Shown one piece after another: positions 1 to 8,769 of a stretch of 64,000 nt of DNA (position 1 is the first letter of the stretch; the number at the start of each line of letters is the position of its first letter). Both the position numbers and the translations under genes were made by a program. This stretch comes from Variovorax davisae (GTDB taxonomy: Bacteria; Pseudomonadota; Gammaproteobacteria; Burkholderiales; Burkholderiaceae_C), in assembly GCF_030316845.1 (NCBI RefSeq), contig NZ_JASZYS010000022.1:1-64000 (forward strand), given 5' to 3'. The notes beneath the pieces were generated by a model. It did no database searches, had not been told where the DNA came from, and worked only from the letters and a program-made list of their open reading frames with translations.

Positions 1-810
1 CGCGACAAAGAAGAACAGGCTTCCCCATTCCGAGGCGAGGTACTTGCTCGCGGTCTCGATGACGCCGAGCAGGACGGCGGCCACCAGCGAGCCGGTGATC
101 GAACCCATGCCACCGACGGAGACGACCACCAGCACCAGAACCAGGTACTTGAGTGCGTAATACGGTTCGAGCGGCATCAGCTCGGCGCCGAGGATCCCGC
201 CCAGGCCGGCCAGCGCCGCGCCCGCGGCAAAGCTCGCGCATTGCACTGTGCGGATCGGGATGCCGAGCGCCGAAGCGGTGCCGCTGTGGTCGACGGCCGC
301 ACGCAACCAGATGCCGAAGCGGGTGCGCGTCACTGTCCATGCGGCCAGCGCCGCCACCGCGCAACCGGCGCCGATCACCAGCAGGCGCTGGGCCGGCAGG
401 GTACGAAAGCCGAGGTCGACCGAACCCGCGAGCAGCGGCGGCAGCGGAATCATCTGGACCTGCGGCCCTACCAGCGCGTTGGTCGCAGCGATCAACACGA
501 AGCTGAGCCCGATCGTGAAGAGCACCTGCTCGAGTTCCTTGCGGCGGTAGAGATGCCGCAGCACCAGCGCCTCGAGCACGCCGCCGAGCACGGCCGTGGC
601 CAGGATCGCGGCCGGCACTGCGAGCCAGAAGCTCCACTGGGCTTCACGTGTCAGCAGGGCCGCGGAGTAGCCCCCGACCATCGCGAACGCGCCGTGGCTC
701 AGGTTCACGAAGCGCATCAGGCCGAGCGTCACCGACAAGCCGACCGCGATGACGAACAACACCATCCCGTAGGCCAATCCGTCGATCAGGATGTTGAGAA
801 AGGTGTTCAC
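1..810 (-). CDS. livH: Branched-chain amino acid-type ABC transporter permease (LivH family), 3' end beyond window
   Basis: Inner-membrane permease subunit of a HAAT-family ABC importer. I read it directly from the minus strand: it starts with GTG at 808-810 and stays open to the window edge (270 codons). The N-terminus has the LivH pattern: a hydrophobic first helix, then GLSVTLGLMRFVNLSHGAF (near residues 24-42) with the typical FVNLSHG motif, and further membrane segments. The later stretch VRFVVSVGGMGSITG-like (seen as VVVSVGGMGSITGS) is also characteristic. It lies 36 bp downstream of the binding-protein gene, so the two are probably co-transcribed. A GAGAGA about 10 bases upstream is a weak ribosome site. 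The ATPases and second permease should lie outside the window. The substrate is unknown; the family also takes up amides and aromatic acids. Confidence 0.9.
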   Translation of the reverse strand, partial: MNTFLNILIDGLAYGMVLFVIAVGLSVTLGLMRFVNLSHGAFAMVGGYSAALLTREAQWSFWLAVPAAILATAVLGGVLEALVLRHLYRRKELEQVLFTIGLSFVLIAATNALVGPQVQMIPLPPLLAGSVDLGFRTLPAQRLLVIGAGCAVAALAAWTVTRTRFGIWLRAAVDHSGTASALGIPIRTVQCASFAAGAALAGLGGILGAELMPLEPYYALKYLVLVLVVVSVGGMGSITGSLVAAVLLGVIETASKYLASEWGSLFFFVA

Positions 811-846
811 GTAGTGGATCTCTCGCAGGGAAGTCTGGACGACGAC

Positions 847-2025
847 TTACTTGTCCAGCCCGTAGTCGGTCTGCGGCCCGAAGCTCTGCAGTTCCTTGTT
901 GACCAGCTGGTCACCCACCTTCTCGACCTTGCGCAAGTAAACGTTCTGCGTGATGTGGCGCGTCTTCGGATCGATGTTGACCGGACCGCGCGGGCTCTCC
1001 CACTTCAGCGCGCGGGCGGCTGCGATTGCAGCGGAGCCGTCTTTCTTTCCACTCGTCGCCTCGATCATCTTGTGGATCACGAACATGCCATCCCAGGCGC
1101 CGACCGACGCGTAGTTGGCAACGGCGTTCGGATCCTGCTTCTTGAGCGCGGCGACGAACTTCTTGTTGGCGGGCGAGTCGTGCGCGCCCGAGTAGTGGAA
1201 GGCGGTCGTCAGGCCCAGCGCGGCGTCGCCAAACTTCTGCAGGTCGTATTCGTCGGTCTCGGCCGAGCCGAGGAACTGAATGCCGCCCTTGGCCAGGCCG
1301 TTCTCGTTGTAGGCCTTCACAAAGCCCAGGTTCGGCGGGCCGCCCGGCAGGAAGGTGTAGACCGCCTGCGCACCGCTCGCCTTGATGCGCTGCACGAAAG
1401 GCCCGAAGTCGGTGGTGGCGATCGGCATGCGGATGCTTTCGACGACCGTCCCGCCTTGCTTGGTGAATTCGCTCTTGAACGCGGTCTCGGCGTCGATGCC
1501 GGGACCGTAGTCGGTGACGGCAGTTACGACCTTCTTCATGCCATTCTTGGCCGCCCATTGCGCGACTGGTACGGTGACCTGCCACAAGGTGTAGCTAGTG
1601 CGGATGAAGAATTCCGACTTGTCGGTGATGGCCGAGGTGGCGGCGTTGAAGATGACTGTCGGGGTCTGTGATTGCTGGATCAGCGGTGCGACCGCCATGG
1701 CGTTCGGCGTGAAGACGAAGCCGCCCAGGTAATCGACCTTGTCCTTCACGATGAGTTCCTGGACCAGCGTCTTCGTCAACGCCGGGTTCGGTCCGCCCGT
1801 GTCGCGGTAGATGAACTCGATGTCCTTGCCGGCAAGTTTGCCGCCCTGGCTCGCGACGTAACCTTCCGCCGCAGCCTTGAAGAGCGTGCCGTAGTGTGCG
1901 AATGGGCCCGAGAAGGGACCGACGATGCCGACCTTGACGGCTTGCGCCATCGCCGTGGGAGCGGCGAGCGACAACGCGGCCGAAGCGAAGAGCGCGCACG
2001 CAATGGCGCGACGGTGGAATTTCAT
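847..2025 (-). CDS. Branched-chain amino acid-type ABC transporter substrate-binding protein
   Basis: Periplasmic ligand-binding protein (Peripla_BP_6/LivJ type), 392 residues. A longer in-frame reading exists upstream, but I chose the ATG at 2023-2025. It is preceded by GGAGA at good spacing and opens a classic signal peptide (MKFHRRAIACALFASAALS, predicted cleavage after TAMA near residue 27). The mature protein begins VKVGIVGPFSGPFAHYG, the usual first strand and loop of this family. Two alpha/beta lobes follow, with TAVTDYGPG and the VYTFLPGGPPN segment. It feeds the LivH-type permease immediately downstream. The ligand cannot be told from sequence. The Rieske-oxygenase operon starting divergently suggests an aromatic or related acid, but that is inference. 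Confidence 0.92.
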   Translation of the reverse strand: MKFHRRAIACALFASAALSLAAPTAMAQAVKVGIVGPFSGPFAHYGTLFKAAAEGYVASQGGKLAGKDIEFIYRDTGGPNPALTKTLVQELIVKDKVDYLGGFVFTPNAMAVAPLIQQSQTPTVIFNAATSAITDKSEFFIRTSYTLWQVTVPVAQWAAKNGMKKVVTAVTDYGPGIDAETAFKSEFTKQGGTVVESIRMPIATTDFGPFVQRIKASGAQAVYTFLPGGPPNLGFVKAYNENGLAKGGIQFLGSAETDEYDLQKFGDAALGLTTAFHYSGAHDSPANKKFVAALKKQDPNAVANYASVGAWDGMFVIHKMIEATSGKKDGSAAIAAARALKWESPRGPVNIDPKTRHITQNVYLRKVEKVGDQLVNKELQSFGPQTDYGLDK

Positions 2026-2105
2026 CGTGAGTCTCCAGTAGTGGTTGGTGCCCGAAATGCCACCGCTTGTGGACTGCTCCGGTTGGCGTATTTTGCTTGG
2101 CATAT

Positions 2106-2115
2106 CAACTAGTTG
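2106..2115. promoter_or_regulatory. Palindrome CAACTAGTTG in the divergent liv/luxR-type promoter region
   Basis: A perfect 10-base palindrome lies between the binding-protein gene (minus strand) and the LuxR-type regulator (plus strand), in the most AT-rich part of the gap. It could be an operator for the adjacent regulator. Only position and symmetry support this. Confidence 0.3.
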
Positions 2116-2212
2116 CAATCCCAACAGATTGGTATTTACCCGTATGGGGCAAACGCGCGCCTCGGGCATCCACCCTGTTGATTCCGGTGCGGCATGCCTA
2201 TATTCCCGCTTC

Positions 2213-3019
2213 ATGGCTTCAACCTGGTTGCTCGAGAGTCCGCCGGCAGGGCACATGCTGGATGCGGGTGCAGTGGCGCGCCTTCTGGATGCTGGCGAGG
2301 GTCGGGCGCCTGCGCGCGAGATGCTCGATTTCGTCAATCACGTCTTGCCCGTCGAATACATCTCGCTGATCGAATACGTCGATGGCGTGCCCTCGCAGGT
2401 CGAGGGCCATTCCACCGGCCGCCACGACAACATCACGGCCGAATGCTTCTCGCTCTACAAGAGCCGCTTCCGGCAGGCCGACGAGCTCACGCGGCTTGCG
2501 ACGCGCATGGCTGGCGAGACCTCGATGCAGGCGCCCGTGACCGCGCTGCTCTATGACGTCGCGGATATTCCCGATGCCGGCTGGCGCGAGCAGATCTTCG
2601 TCGGCCGCCGGCTCACGGGCAGGCTGAGCTTTCTCTATGCGCCACTGCCGCGCACGTTGTTCGCGATCAACCTCTATCGCGACCGGAGCGACGGCAGTTT
2701 CGACGAGCGCGACGTCCAGCGGCTGCTGGGCCTAGCACCGATCCTCAAGCGCGCGCATCGCAGCGCGCTCTGCGCGCACCTGGCCTCGAACGACCTGCAA
2801 TTGCGCGCGCCCGACATCGAGCGCACGCTGCAACGCACCGCACCGCTGCTGTCCGCGCGGGAGCGTTCGGTGTGCGCGCTGATCGCCTGCGGCGTGGGCG
2901 CCGACGGCATCGCGGCCGAGCTCGGCATCGCGCCATCGACGGTCGCGACGCTGCGCAAGCGCGCCTACGCCAAGCTTGCGATCCACGGTCGCCAGCAGCT
3001 GCTTCGCTTCATTCAATAG
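2213..3019 (+). CDS. LuxR-family transcriptional regulator
   Basis: A 268-residue DNA-binding regulator. The C-terminal 57 residues form a LuxR/GerE helix-turn-helix: LLSARERSVCALIACGVGAD followed by IAAELGIAPSTVATLRKRAY. The first 200 residues match no sensor domain that I recognise, though such regions often bind a small ligand. The open frame extends upstream to 2045, but the ATG at 2213 is the first credible start and avoids the promoter-like gap. No strong ribosome site precedes it, so the start is tentative. It is divergent from the ABC importer and directly upstream of the Rieske oxygenase and Bug receptor, so it probably controls one or both. Confidence 0.85.
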   Translation: MASTWLLESPPAGHMLDAGAVARLLDAGEGRAPAREMLDFVNHVLPVEYISLIEYVDGVPSQVEGHSTGRHDNITAECFSLYKSRFRQADELTRLATRMAGETSMQAPVTALLYDVADIPDAGWREQIFVGRRLTGRLSFLYAPLPRTLFAINLYRDRSDGSFDERDVQRLLGLAPILKRAHRSALCAHLASNDLQLRAPDIERTLQRTAPLLSARERSVCALIACGVGADGIAAELGIAPSTVATLRKRAYAKLAIHGRQQLLRFIQ

Positions 3020-3020
3020 C

Positions 3021-3051
3021 CGCCGCCGCGCGCGGCGCAAAGCGCTTTTTG
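3021..3051 (+). terminator. Possible terminator after the LuxR-type regulator
   Basis: Just after the stop codon there is a GC-rich self-complementary stretch (core GCCGCG/CGCGGC), then AAAGCGC and a run of five T. The geometry is imperfect, so this is only a weak intrinsic-terminator candidate. Confidence 0.3.
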
Positions 3052-3119
3052 TACCCTTCTGCGGGGACAGACGAGCGCGCCCGGAATCCCTACATTGCTC
3101 GCATCTTGTGGAGACAGGC

Positions 3120-4178
3120 ATGTGGATTCGAAATTGCTGGTACGTCATCGCGTGGGACCACGAGATTCCCGCCGAGGGCATGTTCACGCGCAGGGTGCTC
3201 GGCGAGCCGATCCTCGTCTACCGCACCGAAGGTGGCGGCCTGGTCGCGATGCAGGACCGCTGTTGCCACCGCCATGCGCCGCTGTCGCGCGGGCGCCGCG
3301 AAGGCGACTGCGTGCGCTGCGGCTACCACGGGCTCAAATTCGACGCGAGGGGCATCTGCATCGAGGCTCCGGGCCTCGCGAGCATTCCGGCCAAGACGCG
3401 CGTGCCGACCTATCCGGTGGTCTCGCACAACAAGTGGGTCTTCGTCTGGATGGGCGATCCGGCGCTGGTCGACCGAGCGCTGCTGCCCGACAACTTCTCC
3501 TGCGACCACCCCGACTGGGCGTACAAGCCGGGCTACGTGCACTACGACACGCCCTACCTGCTGGTCTGCGACAACCTGCTCGACTTCTCGCATCTGAGCT
3601 ACGTGCACGAAAGCACCCTGGGCGGATCGACCGCCATCGCGCAGGCCGTGCCGAAGATCGAGCCCGTCCCGAGCGGCATCCGCGTAACGCGGCACGTGCC
3701 CGACGTGCCTCCGTCGCCCTTCTGGCGCTCGTTCCAGAGCTTCGACAGCAACGTTGACCGTTATTTCATCTACGACTTCGTGCTGCCCGGCACCTTGCTG
3801 ATGCAGTCGGGTGGCGCGCCCGTCGGCCAGCCGCCCGGCGACCTGCGCGGCGGTGTGCAACTGCACAGTTGCCAGACGCTCACGCCCGAGACTGAAACGA
3901 CGACCCACTACTTCTTCCAGCAGTCGCATCGAAGCAGCATCCGGGACCCGGCCGTGACCGAAGCGATCTACCGCGGCCTCGTCACGGCCTTCGAGGAGGA
4001 CCGCGAGACGATCACGGCGCAGCACCGGAACATCGACGACCGGACGCCGATGCTGCTGCTTGCGATGGACCAGGCCCTGGTGCGCTTTCGCCGCCTGCTG
4101 CAGCAGGAGGTCGAGCGCGAACGGGCCGCCACGGCCGCTGCATCCGCTGCACCCGCTGCGATCGGCACCATGGACTGA
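3120..4178 (+). CDS. Rieske (2Fe-2S) aromatic ring-hydroxylating / O-demethylase-type oxygenase, alpha subunit
   Basis: Oxygenase component of a Rieske non-haem iron system, 352 residues, closest in layout to vanillate O-demethylase (VanA) and related single-subunit oxygenases. The Rieske ligands are visible as C48-x-H50 and C67-x2-H70. The mononuclear iron motif is near residues 151-163 (DNLLDFSHLSYVH), with H158 and H163 and a nearby Asp. The ATG at 3120 is preceded by GTGGAGACAGGC, and the protein begins MWIRNCWYVIAW, as family members do; the upstream extension is not needed. No reductase gene is adjacent, so electrons must come from elsewhere. A Bug receptor follows 42 bp later, suggesting uptake of the same carboxylated substrate. 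The exact substrate is not deducible. Confidence 0.9.
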   Translation: MWIRNCWYVIAWDHEIPAEGMFTRRVLGEPILVYRTEGGGLVAMQDRCCHRHAPLSRGRREGDCVRCGYHGLKFDARGICIEAPGLASIPAKTRVPTYPVVSHNKWVFVWMGDPALVDRALLPDNFSCDHPDWAYKPGYVHYDTPYLLVCDNLLDFSHLSYVHESTLGGSTAIAQAVPKIEPVPSGIRVTRHVPDVPPSPFWRSFQSFDSNVDRYFIYDFVLPGTLLMQSGGAPVGQPPGDLRGGVQLHSCQTLTPETETTTHYFFQQSHRSSIRDPAVTEAIYRGLVTAFEEDRETITAQHRNIDDRTPMLLLAMDQALVRFRRLLQQEVERERAATAAASAAPAAIGTMD

Positions 4179-4220
4179 AGCCTTCCCGCCTCTCACCCAC
4201 ACAAAAGAAGGAGACCCCCG

Positions 4221-5204
4221 ATGTGCCGCAGATTCCTCCTGGCATTGAGCCTCATCGCCCCCATTGCGGCCCTGCCCGGTGCAGGCTTCGCCCAAGGCAC
4301 GTTCCCGACCAAGCCGATACGGATCGTCGTCACAGCGCAGGCCGGCGGTGCCAACGACTTCGTGGCGCGGCTCATCGGCGAGCAGGTGTCGAAGTCGCTC
4401 GGCCAGCCTGTGGTGGTCGACAACCGCGCCGGCGCCAATGGCGCGGTGGGCATGGGCGAAGTCGCGCGCGCGGCACCCGACGGCTACACGATCGCGATCA
4501 CGCTCGGCGATTCGCTGATCAACAACGTCGCGCTGTACAAGAGCCTTCCCTACGATCCGCAGCGCGACTTCGTCTTCATGACGCAGGTGGTGCGCAGCCC
4601 GGCCATTCTGTCGGCCAACCTCGAGCTCGGCGTGAAGAACATGGACGATTTCAAGAAGCTGGCGGCCAAGCCGGGCCAGCAGTTGAGCTACGGCACCTGG
4701 GGGCCCGGCGGGCTCGGCCACCTCGCGGGCGAGGCACTCAACCGCAAGCTCGATTCGCACATGGTCCACGTGCCGCAGCGCGGCGAAGCGCCCGTGATGG
4801 CCGACCTGCTGAGCAACACGGTGAGCATCGGCCTTACCTCCGCCGGCCTCGCGCGCCAGCACGTGCAGGCCGGCAAGGTCGTGCCGCTGGCGATCATGGG
4901 TCGCGAGCGCTCGCCCGTGCTGCCGCAGGTGCCGACGATGCGCGAACTCGGCTTCGACGATCCGTTGTTCGAAGCCGCGGTGTGGATCGCCTTCGTGGCG
5001 CCGGCCAAGACGCCGCCCGCAGTGATCGAGCGACTGACCACGGCACTGCGCGCAGCGGCAGCGATGCCCGAGGTCCAGGCGAAGATGGCCGAGCGCGGGC
5101 TCGAGATGCTCAACACCACGCCCGAGCAGTTCAGCCAGAATTACAAGCGCGATTTCGAGGTGATCACGAAGCGTATGCAGGAGTTTGGCATCGAGGCGCA
5201 GTAG
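4221..5204 (+). CDS. Tripartite tricarboxylate transporter (Bug/TctC) family substrate-binding protein
   Basis: Periplasmic receptor of the Bug family, 327 residues. It has a signal peptide (residues 1-24, ending GAGFA), then FPTKPIRIVVTAQAGGANDF, the family's first strand and ligand loop. VVVDNRAGANG and the APDGYTI motif near residues 90-96 are further Bug signatures. A strong AAGAAGGAGA ribosome site lies upstream of the ATG. The gene is 42 bp behind the Rieske oxygenase, so it probably presents that pathway's substrate, most likely a carboxylic acid. No TctA or TctB membrane subunits occur in the window, as is common for this expanded family. Confidence 0.93.
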   Translation: MCRRFLLALSLIAPIAALPGAGFAQGTFPTKPIRIVVTAQAGGANDFVARLIGEQVSKSLGQPVVVDNRAGANGAVGMGEVARAAPDGYTIAITLGDSLINNVALYKSLPYDPQRDFVFMTQVVRSPAILSANLELGVKNMDDFKKLAAKPGQQLSYGTWGPGGLGHLAGEALNRKLDSHMVHVPQRGEAPVMADLLSNTVSIGLTSAGLARQHVQAGKVVPLAIMGRERSPVLPQVPTMRELGFDDPLFEAAVWIAFVAPAKTPPAVIERLTTALRAAAAMPEVQAKMAERGLEMLNTTPEQFSQNYKRDFEVITKRMQEFGIEAQ

Positions 5205-5221
5205 CGCCCGTCTCACCAACT

Positions 5222-5238
5222 GCTGCCGGTACGGCAGC
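5222..5238. terminator. Hairpin after the first Bug gene
   Basis: GCTGCCG and CGGCAGC form a perfect 7-bp stem around a GTA loop, 17 bases past the stop codon. There is no T tract, so it may act as an attenuating hairpin or belong to the repeat that follows. Confidence 0.35.
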
Positions 5239-5483
5239 TTCAGACGACGGTCTGCGGCCTTTCGAATTTGGCTGCCGAATGACGGCGGTCGCCGAAACCT
5301 GACCTTGGCCTTTTTCTTGACGAAGGGCTGGTGTATCTTGGAACGTGACCTCGCCGACAACGTTAAGCTAGTTCGAGTTCAATGCCAGCGTCGATCGCGG
5401 GCGGAACGGCTGGTCAGAACGACGCCGCGCGCGAAGGGCAGCTTCCATAAACCGCCAAATGGCGTTCCGGGCCCTTTGCTGTC
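5238..5483. repeat. Degenerate dispersed repeat, copy A
   Basis: This stretch aligns by eye with 19866-20088. Shared blocks in the same order include TTCAGAC, TTCGAATTT, GAATGAC, GCGGTCGCCG, a GACCTTGG block, TTCTTGACGAA, GGCTGGT, TTGGAAC and, about 200 bases later, a CCGGGCCC block. Shorter matches occur at 29278-29335 and 52667-52778. It carries no convincing gene. It looks like a worn intergenic repeat family. Confidence 0.45.
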
Positions 5484-5989
5484 CGCCGTGACTGAGCGGC
5501 CAGCGGCAGGTGTGCAAAGCGAAAGCAGCTTCTGGAAGTGGCGGAAAACCGCCCTCGACGCCTGCTGGTGTGCCGCTGGCCTGGTCGCACTCATTCGCGA
5601 CGCCGCGGGCACCTTCGCGGCCATGAGTCCGTTCTGGTCCATGCCAGCCCTCGATCTGTGTGCAGCCGTGCCGGCTGGCAATGCGCTCATCAGCACGCTG
5701 GCCGGCGTGGGGAGCTCGATCAGCAGCCCCGTCATCGCGGGCCGGTCGAACGAGCACACTCAAACCCGCGCCGCGAGACAGCACTACATGGCCGCCCTTT
5801 TGATCGTGGGCGCCGTCACCATCGTGGCGATCGAGGACCACAACCGAAATTGCGCGGGCGCCGTGCCGCAGCTCAAAGTGGCGGCCAAGCTCCAGTGAGC
5901 TGGGCGACGGGTGGTAAGGGAAACCCGGAACTTGAGTGCTGTGCACAAGCCGGACAATGGAAGGCTTACAACGATGCGGGCGAAGTCCG
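5484..5989. other. No recognised gene between repeat A and the LysR regulator
   Basis: Overlapping open frames exist on both strands (for example 5185-5898 plus and 5368-6009 minus), but neither translation resembles a protein family I know. Neither has a good start. Long frames on both strands are expected from GC-rich sequence. The stretch also holds the LysR promoter. Confidence 0.4.
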
Positions 5990-6958
5990 ATGCAAACTGG
6001 CAAAGCCACTCACATCCAGCTTGACATCGCGTCTGACCTGCAGAAGTGGCGGGCATTTCTGGCCATTGCGGAACTGGGCAGCCTGACACGAGCAGCCCTC
6101 TTTCTGGACAGCAATCAATCCCTGCTGAGCCGCCATCTGAACGCGCTGGAGCGGGATTGCAAGGCGCGGCTCTTCAATCGCACAGGCCGCGGCGTGGCGC
6201 TGTCCGATGTCGGCCAGCGCATCTTCCCGCTTGTAAAGGCCCTTCTCTCGGATGCGGAGCAGCTAGAGCTGGAAATCCATGGTGAGGCGCGCGAGCCCTC
6301 TGGCCGAGTCACCATCGGATCGCTGCCCTCGATCACCAATCCGATAGTCGGCCGCCTGTTCAAACAGTTGCGCGAACGCCATCCGGGAATCCAGCTCAAG
6401 ATCCTCGAAGGCTCGAGTGGTCAGGTAGAGGAATGGCTGTCCGACGCGCGCGTCGACATAGCCATTCTCTATCGGTACGGCAGTGCACATTACGATCAGG
6501 AGCAGGCGCTTGCCACCGTCGATAGCTACCTGATCGGCCCCGCAGGTGACCGATTGACTGCTGCACCCGAAGTTGCCTTTTCCGCCCTGCACGAGTTGCC
6601 CTTCATCCTGCCGAGCGCTCCGAATGGGCTGCGCACGGCACTGGACGCGATGGCCCGGCAGGAGCACATCACTCTGGCGCCGGCCATCGAAGCCGATTCG
6701 CTTCCGCTGATGCGAACGACAGTCGCCGAAGCTCGGCTCTACACCGTGTTACCCGTCCACGCGGTGTGGGCCGAATTACAGGAAGGGCGTCTGCAAGCGG
6801 CCAAGATCGTTTCTCCGCCACTGCAGCGCATCGTTTCCATGGCCCTGGCGCGCACCAAGGGGCCCGCACGGGCGGTATCTGCGGTCGCTGCGGAAATCGT
6901 CAGCGTCGTGGAAGACAGCGCGCGCAGCGGGATGTGGCACTCCGGCGGTCCCGCGTAG
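5990..6958 (+). CDS. LysR-family transcriptional regulator
   Basis: A 322-residue LTTR. The N-terminal winged helix-turn-helix lies at roughly residues 17-76, containing WRAFLAIAELGSLTRAALFL and SLLSRHLNALERDCKARLF with the typical LFNRTGRG wing. A substrate-binding domain follows (RVTIGSLPSITNPIVGRLF onward). In-frame alternatives at 5936 and 5957 would add a tail without similarity; 5990 is the start nearest the conserved domain, but no ribosome site settles it. It lies 107 bp upstream of the decarboxylase-like/amidohydrolase/Bug genes on the same strand, so it may regulate them. Confidence 0.9.
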   Translation: MQTGKATHIQLDIASDLQKWRAFLAIAELGSLTRAALFLDSNQSLLSRHLNALERDCKARLFNRTGRGVALSDVGQRIFPLVKALLSDAEQLELEIHGEAREPSGRVTIGSLPSITNPIVGRLFKQLRERHPGIQLKILEGSSGQVEEWLSDARVDIAILYRYGSAHYDQEQALATVDSYLIGPAGDRLTAAPEVAFSALHELPFILPSAPNGLRTALDAMARQEHITLAPAIEADSLPLMRTTVAEARLYTVLPVHAVWAELQEGRLQAAKIVSPPLQRIVSMALARTKGPARAVSAVAAEIVSVVEDSARSGMWHSGGPA

Positions 6959-7065
6959 TCTCGTCTTGCGTGCGCACGCATAGCAGCGTTGCCTCGCGCA
7001 CGGATGCGCGCACGGTCCCGGTCGCCTAAGCTCTTTGGCAACGATCGACCACTGGAGACACGTGC

Positions 7066-7638
7066 ATGCCAAGAATTTCCCTGCCCGCGCCGGAGACCAT
7101 GGATCCCGAGCAGCGCGCCGTCTACGACAAGATCATTTCAGGGCCGCGCGGGCGGATTCAGGGTCCACTCCGAGCCGCGCTCCACAATCCGGAGCTCGCG
7201 GACAAATGGCAGGCGATCGGCGCCCTGCTGCGCTATGGCACGACGTTGACGCCGCGGCAGTCGGAGATCGCGATCCTGGTCACGGGTCGCGCCTGCAACT
7301 CGCCTTTCGAATGGTATGCGCATCGCGCCGAAGCCGAGAAGGCTGGCATCGAACAGCCGATCATCGAAGCGCTGCTTGCCCAGACCAAACCGCCCGGCCT
7401 TTCGGCCGATGACGCTGCCGTCTACCACTACGCGGTCGAACTCAACCGGCACAACTCGGTTTCCGATGCAACCTACGCCACCGCGCTTGGCCGCTTCGGA
7501 GAACGCACGGTGGTCGAGCTGACTGCTCTGATCGGCTACTACACGATGGTCGCGATGACGCTCAACTGCCACGAGATTCCACTGCCTGATGGCGTCGCAC
7601 CGGCCTTCCAGCTCCCACAAAAGGCAGACCTGCAATGA
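7066..7638 (+). CDS. Carboxymuconolactone decarboxylase-family protein
   Basis: A 190-residue alpha-helical protein of the CMD/AhpD superfamily (PF02627). The N-terminal half (GPLRAALHNPELADKWQAIG, then LTPRQSEIAILVTGRACNSP) matches CMD proteins that accompany aromatic-degradation genes. The second half (RFGERTVVELTALIGYYTMV) completes the fold. True gamma-carboxymuconolactone decarboxylase is shorter, so its reaction is not proven. TGGAGACA precedes the ATG. Its stop codon overlaps the start of the amidohydrolase (ATGA), indicating translational coupling. The pair probably acts on a lactone or pyrone-type ring-cleavage intermediate. Confidence 0.88.
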   Translation: MPRISLPAPETMDPEQRAVYDKIISGPRGRIQGPLRAALHNPELADKWQAIGALLRYGTTLTPRQSEIAILVTGRACNSPFEWYAHRAEAEKAGIEQPIIEALLAQTKPPGLSADDAAVYHYAVELNRHNSVSDATYATALGRFGERTVVELTALIGYYTMVAMTLNCHEIPLPDGVAPAFQLPQKADLQ

Positions 7639-8459
7639 GCGAGTTCGACGCTGCAGGCGCGGGCTGGGATTGCCACGCTCATCTGTTCGGTCCCTACGAC
7701 CAATTTCCGTTGGCGGCCGAGCGCAACTACACACCTCCGGAAGCCATCGAGTCGAACTATCTGGCGCTGCTCGCACGACTTGGGCTCGCGCACGGCGTTC
7801 TGGTGCATCCAAGCGCATACGGAAAGGACCACACACTGCTGCTCAGTGCATTGGCGGCACGACCCTCCTTGCGCGGCGTGGTCGTGGTGCAACCAGGCGA
7901 CGAGCTTGCGCTGCATGACCTGCGTGATCACGGCGTGCGAGGCGCACGTTTCAGTCATCGAAGCGGCCCAGGCAGCAACTTCGCTGGCAGCGCATCCTTC
8001 GATGACCTGCTGGAGCTAGCGCCCGCGCTCGCCGACGCCGGGCTGCATGCCGAACTATGGACCGACTGCAAGGCACTGCCCGCCATTGCCTCGAAATTGC
8101 TAGCGCTGCCCGTTCCGATCGTGATTGACCACATGGGCGGCTTCGACGTGAATGCCGGCACGGACGAACCGGGGTTTCGGGCGCTGCTCGAACTGCTCGC
8201 GTCGGGCAGGATCTGGGTCAAGCTTTGTGCCTATCGCAACCTTCTCGGCGCACCTGACTGGCAAGCCGGGCGGGCCTTTCAGCGCAGGATGATCGAAACC
8301 AACCCCGAGCGATTGGTGTGGGGCAGCGACTGGCCGCACCTCCGGGTGACGCCCACGCCCAACGCTGCGCAACTGCTCTCGATGTTCAGGGATTGGGCTG
8401 GAGACGAGGCCATTGCAAGCCAGGTGCTTCGCGCCAATCCGGAGCGGCTGTACCGATGA
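7635..8459 (+). CDS. Amidohydrolase-family hydrolase, 2-pyrone-4,6-dicarboxylate hydrolase-like
   Basis: A 274-residue TIM-barrel amidohydrolase of the LigI/COG3618 group. The metal or catalytic motif WDCHAHLFGP is at residues 11-20 (H14, H16). IDHMGGF follows at 164-170, and the VWGSDWPH motif with the catalytic Asp is at D232. LigI enzymes hydrolyse 2-pyrone-4,6-dicarboxylate or related lactones without needing a bound metal. The start overlaps the upstream CMD-family gene by 4 bases. A tannase/feruloyl-esterase remnant and a Bug receptor follow, so the cluster may once have handled plant phenolic acids. The exact lactone is unknown. Confidence 0.9.
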   Translation: MSEFDAAGAGWDCHAHLFGPYDQFPLAAERNYTPPEAIESNYLALLARLGLAHGVLVHPSAYGKDHTLLLSALAARPSLRGVVVVQPGDELALHDLRDHGVRGARFSHRSGPGSNFAGSASFDDLLELAPALADAGLHAELWTDCKALPAIASKLLALPVPIVIDHMGGFDVNAGTDEPGFRALLELLASGRIWVKLCAYRNLLGAPDWQAGRAFQRRMIETNPERLVWGSDWPHLRVTPTPNAAQLLSMFRDWAGDEAIASQVLRANPERLYR

Positions 8460-8461
8460 AT

Positions 8462-8769
8462 CCGGCCGCCGCGATGGGTCGCCCAGCAGGCGGAGGCAAG
8501 CTCGCGGTCTATCACGGTGCCGCGGACTCGTCGTTGTCGCCGAACGACACGCTGCGTTGGTATGAAGGTGTCGGCCAGGAAGATGGTCGACAGTGCGCAG
8601 AACAGCCTCGACATGCGACCGCAGCCGGCGCAAGGGGTCGTGGCGGGCACGGCACCCGACAGTGTCCTTGCCGAGACCACCAACCCCGGGAACTCAATGC
8701 CGATGCCCGCAGCCGTCCGCTGCGCTCGCATCACAGCTGGCGCGCCACTAGGGCGCGCGGGAGACACCG
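8462..8769 (+). pseudogene. Remnant of a tannase/feruloyl esterase-family gene (C-terminal part)
   Basis: This 310-bp gap is readable as the C-terminus of a tannase-family esterase when frames are switched. In one frame GGGKLAVYHGAADSSLSPND, then TLRWYE (8486-8566), matches the family's conserved LxxYHGWxDxxxSP..T..YYE block, which holds the catalytic Asp. In another frame GTAPDSVLAETTN (about 8646-8684) matches the WVE.G.AP..I.A segment. Back in the first frame, ARSRPLR resembles the conserved RSRPLC. The upstream catalytic-Ser region is gone. At least two frameshifts are implied. Identification is from remembered family motifs, not a search. Confidence 0.6.

Noticed and set aside
241..1671. 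476-codon open frame on the plus strand
   Set aside because: It is antisense to the livH- and livJ-type genes, has no family resemblance, and arises from GC-rich codon bias.
3090..5360. 756-codon open frame on the minus strand
   Set aside because: It lies opposite the Rieske oxygenase and the Bug receptor, both of which have clear motifs and ribosome sites; the antisense product is low-complexity Arg/His/Ala-rich.
5185..6009. Possible genes on either strand between the first Bug gene and the LysR gene
   Set aside because: No recognisable domain in either strand and no credible start; part of the interval is the dispersed repeat.
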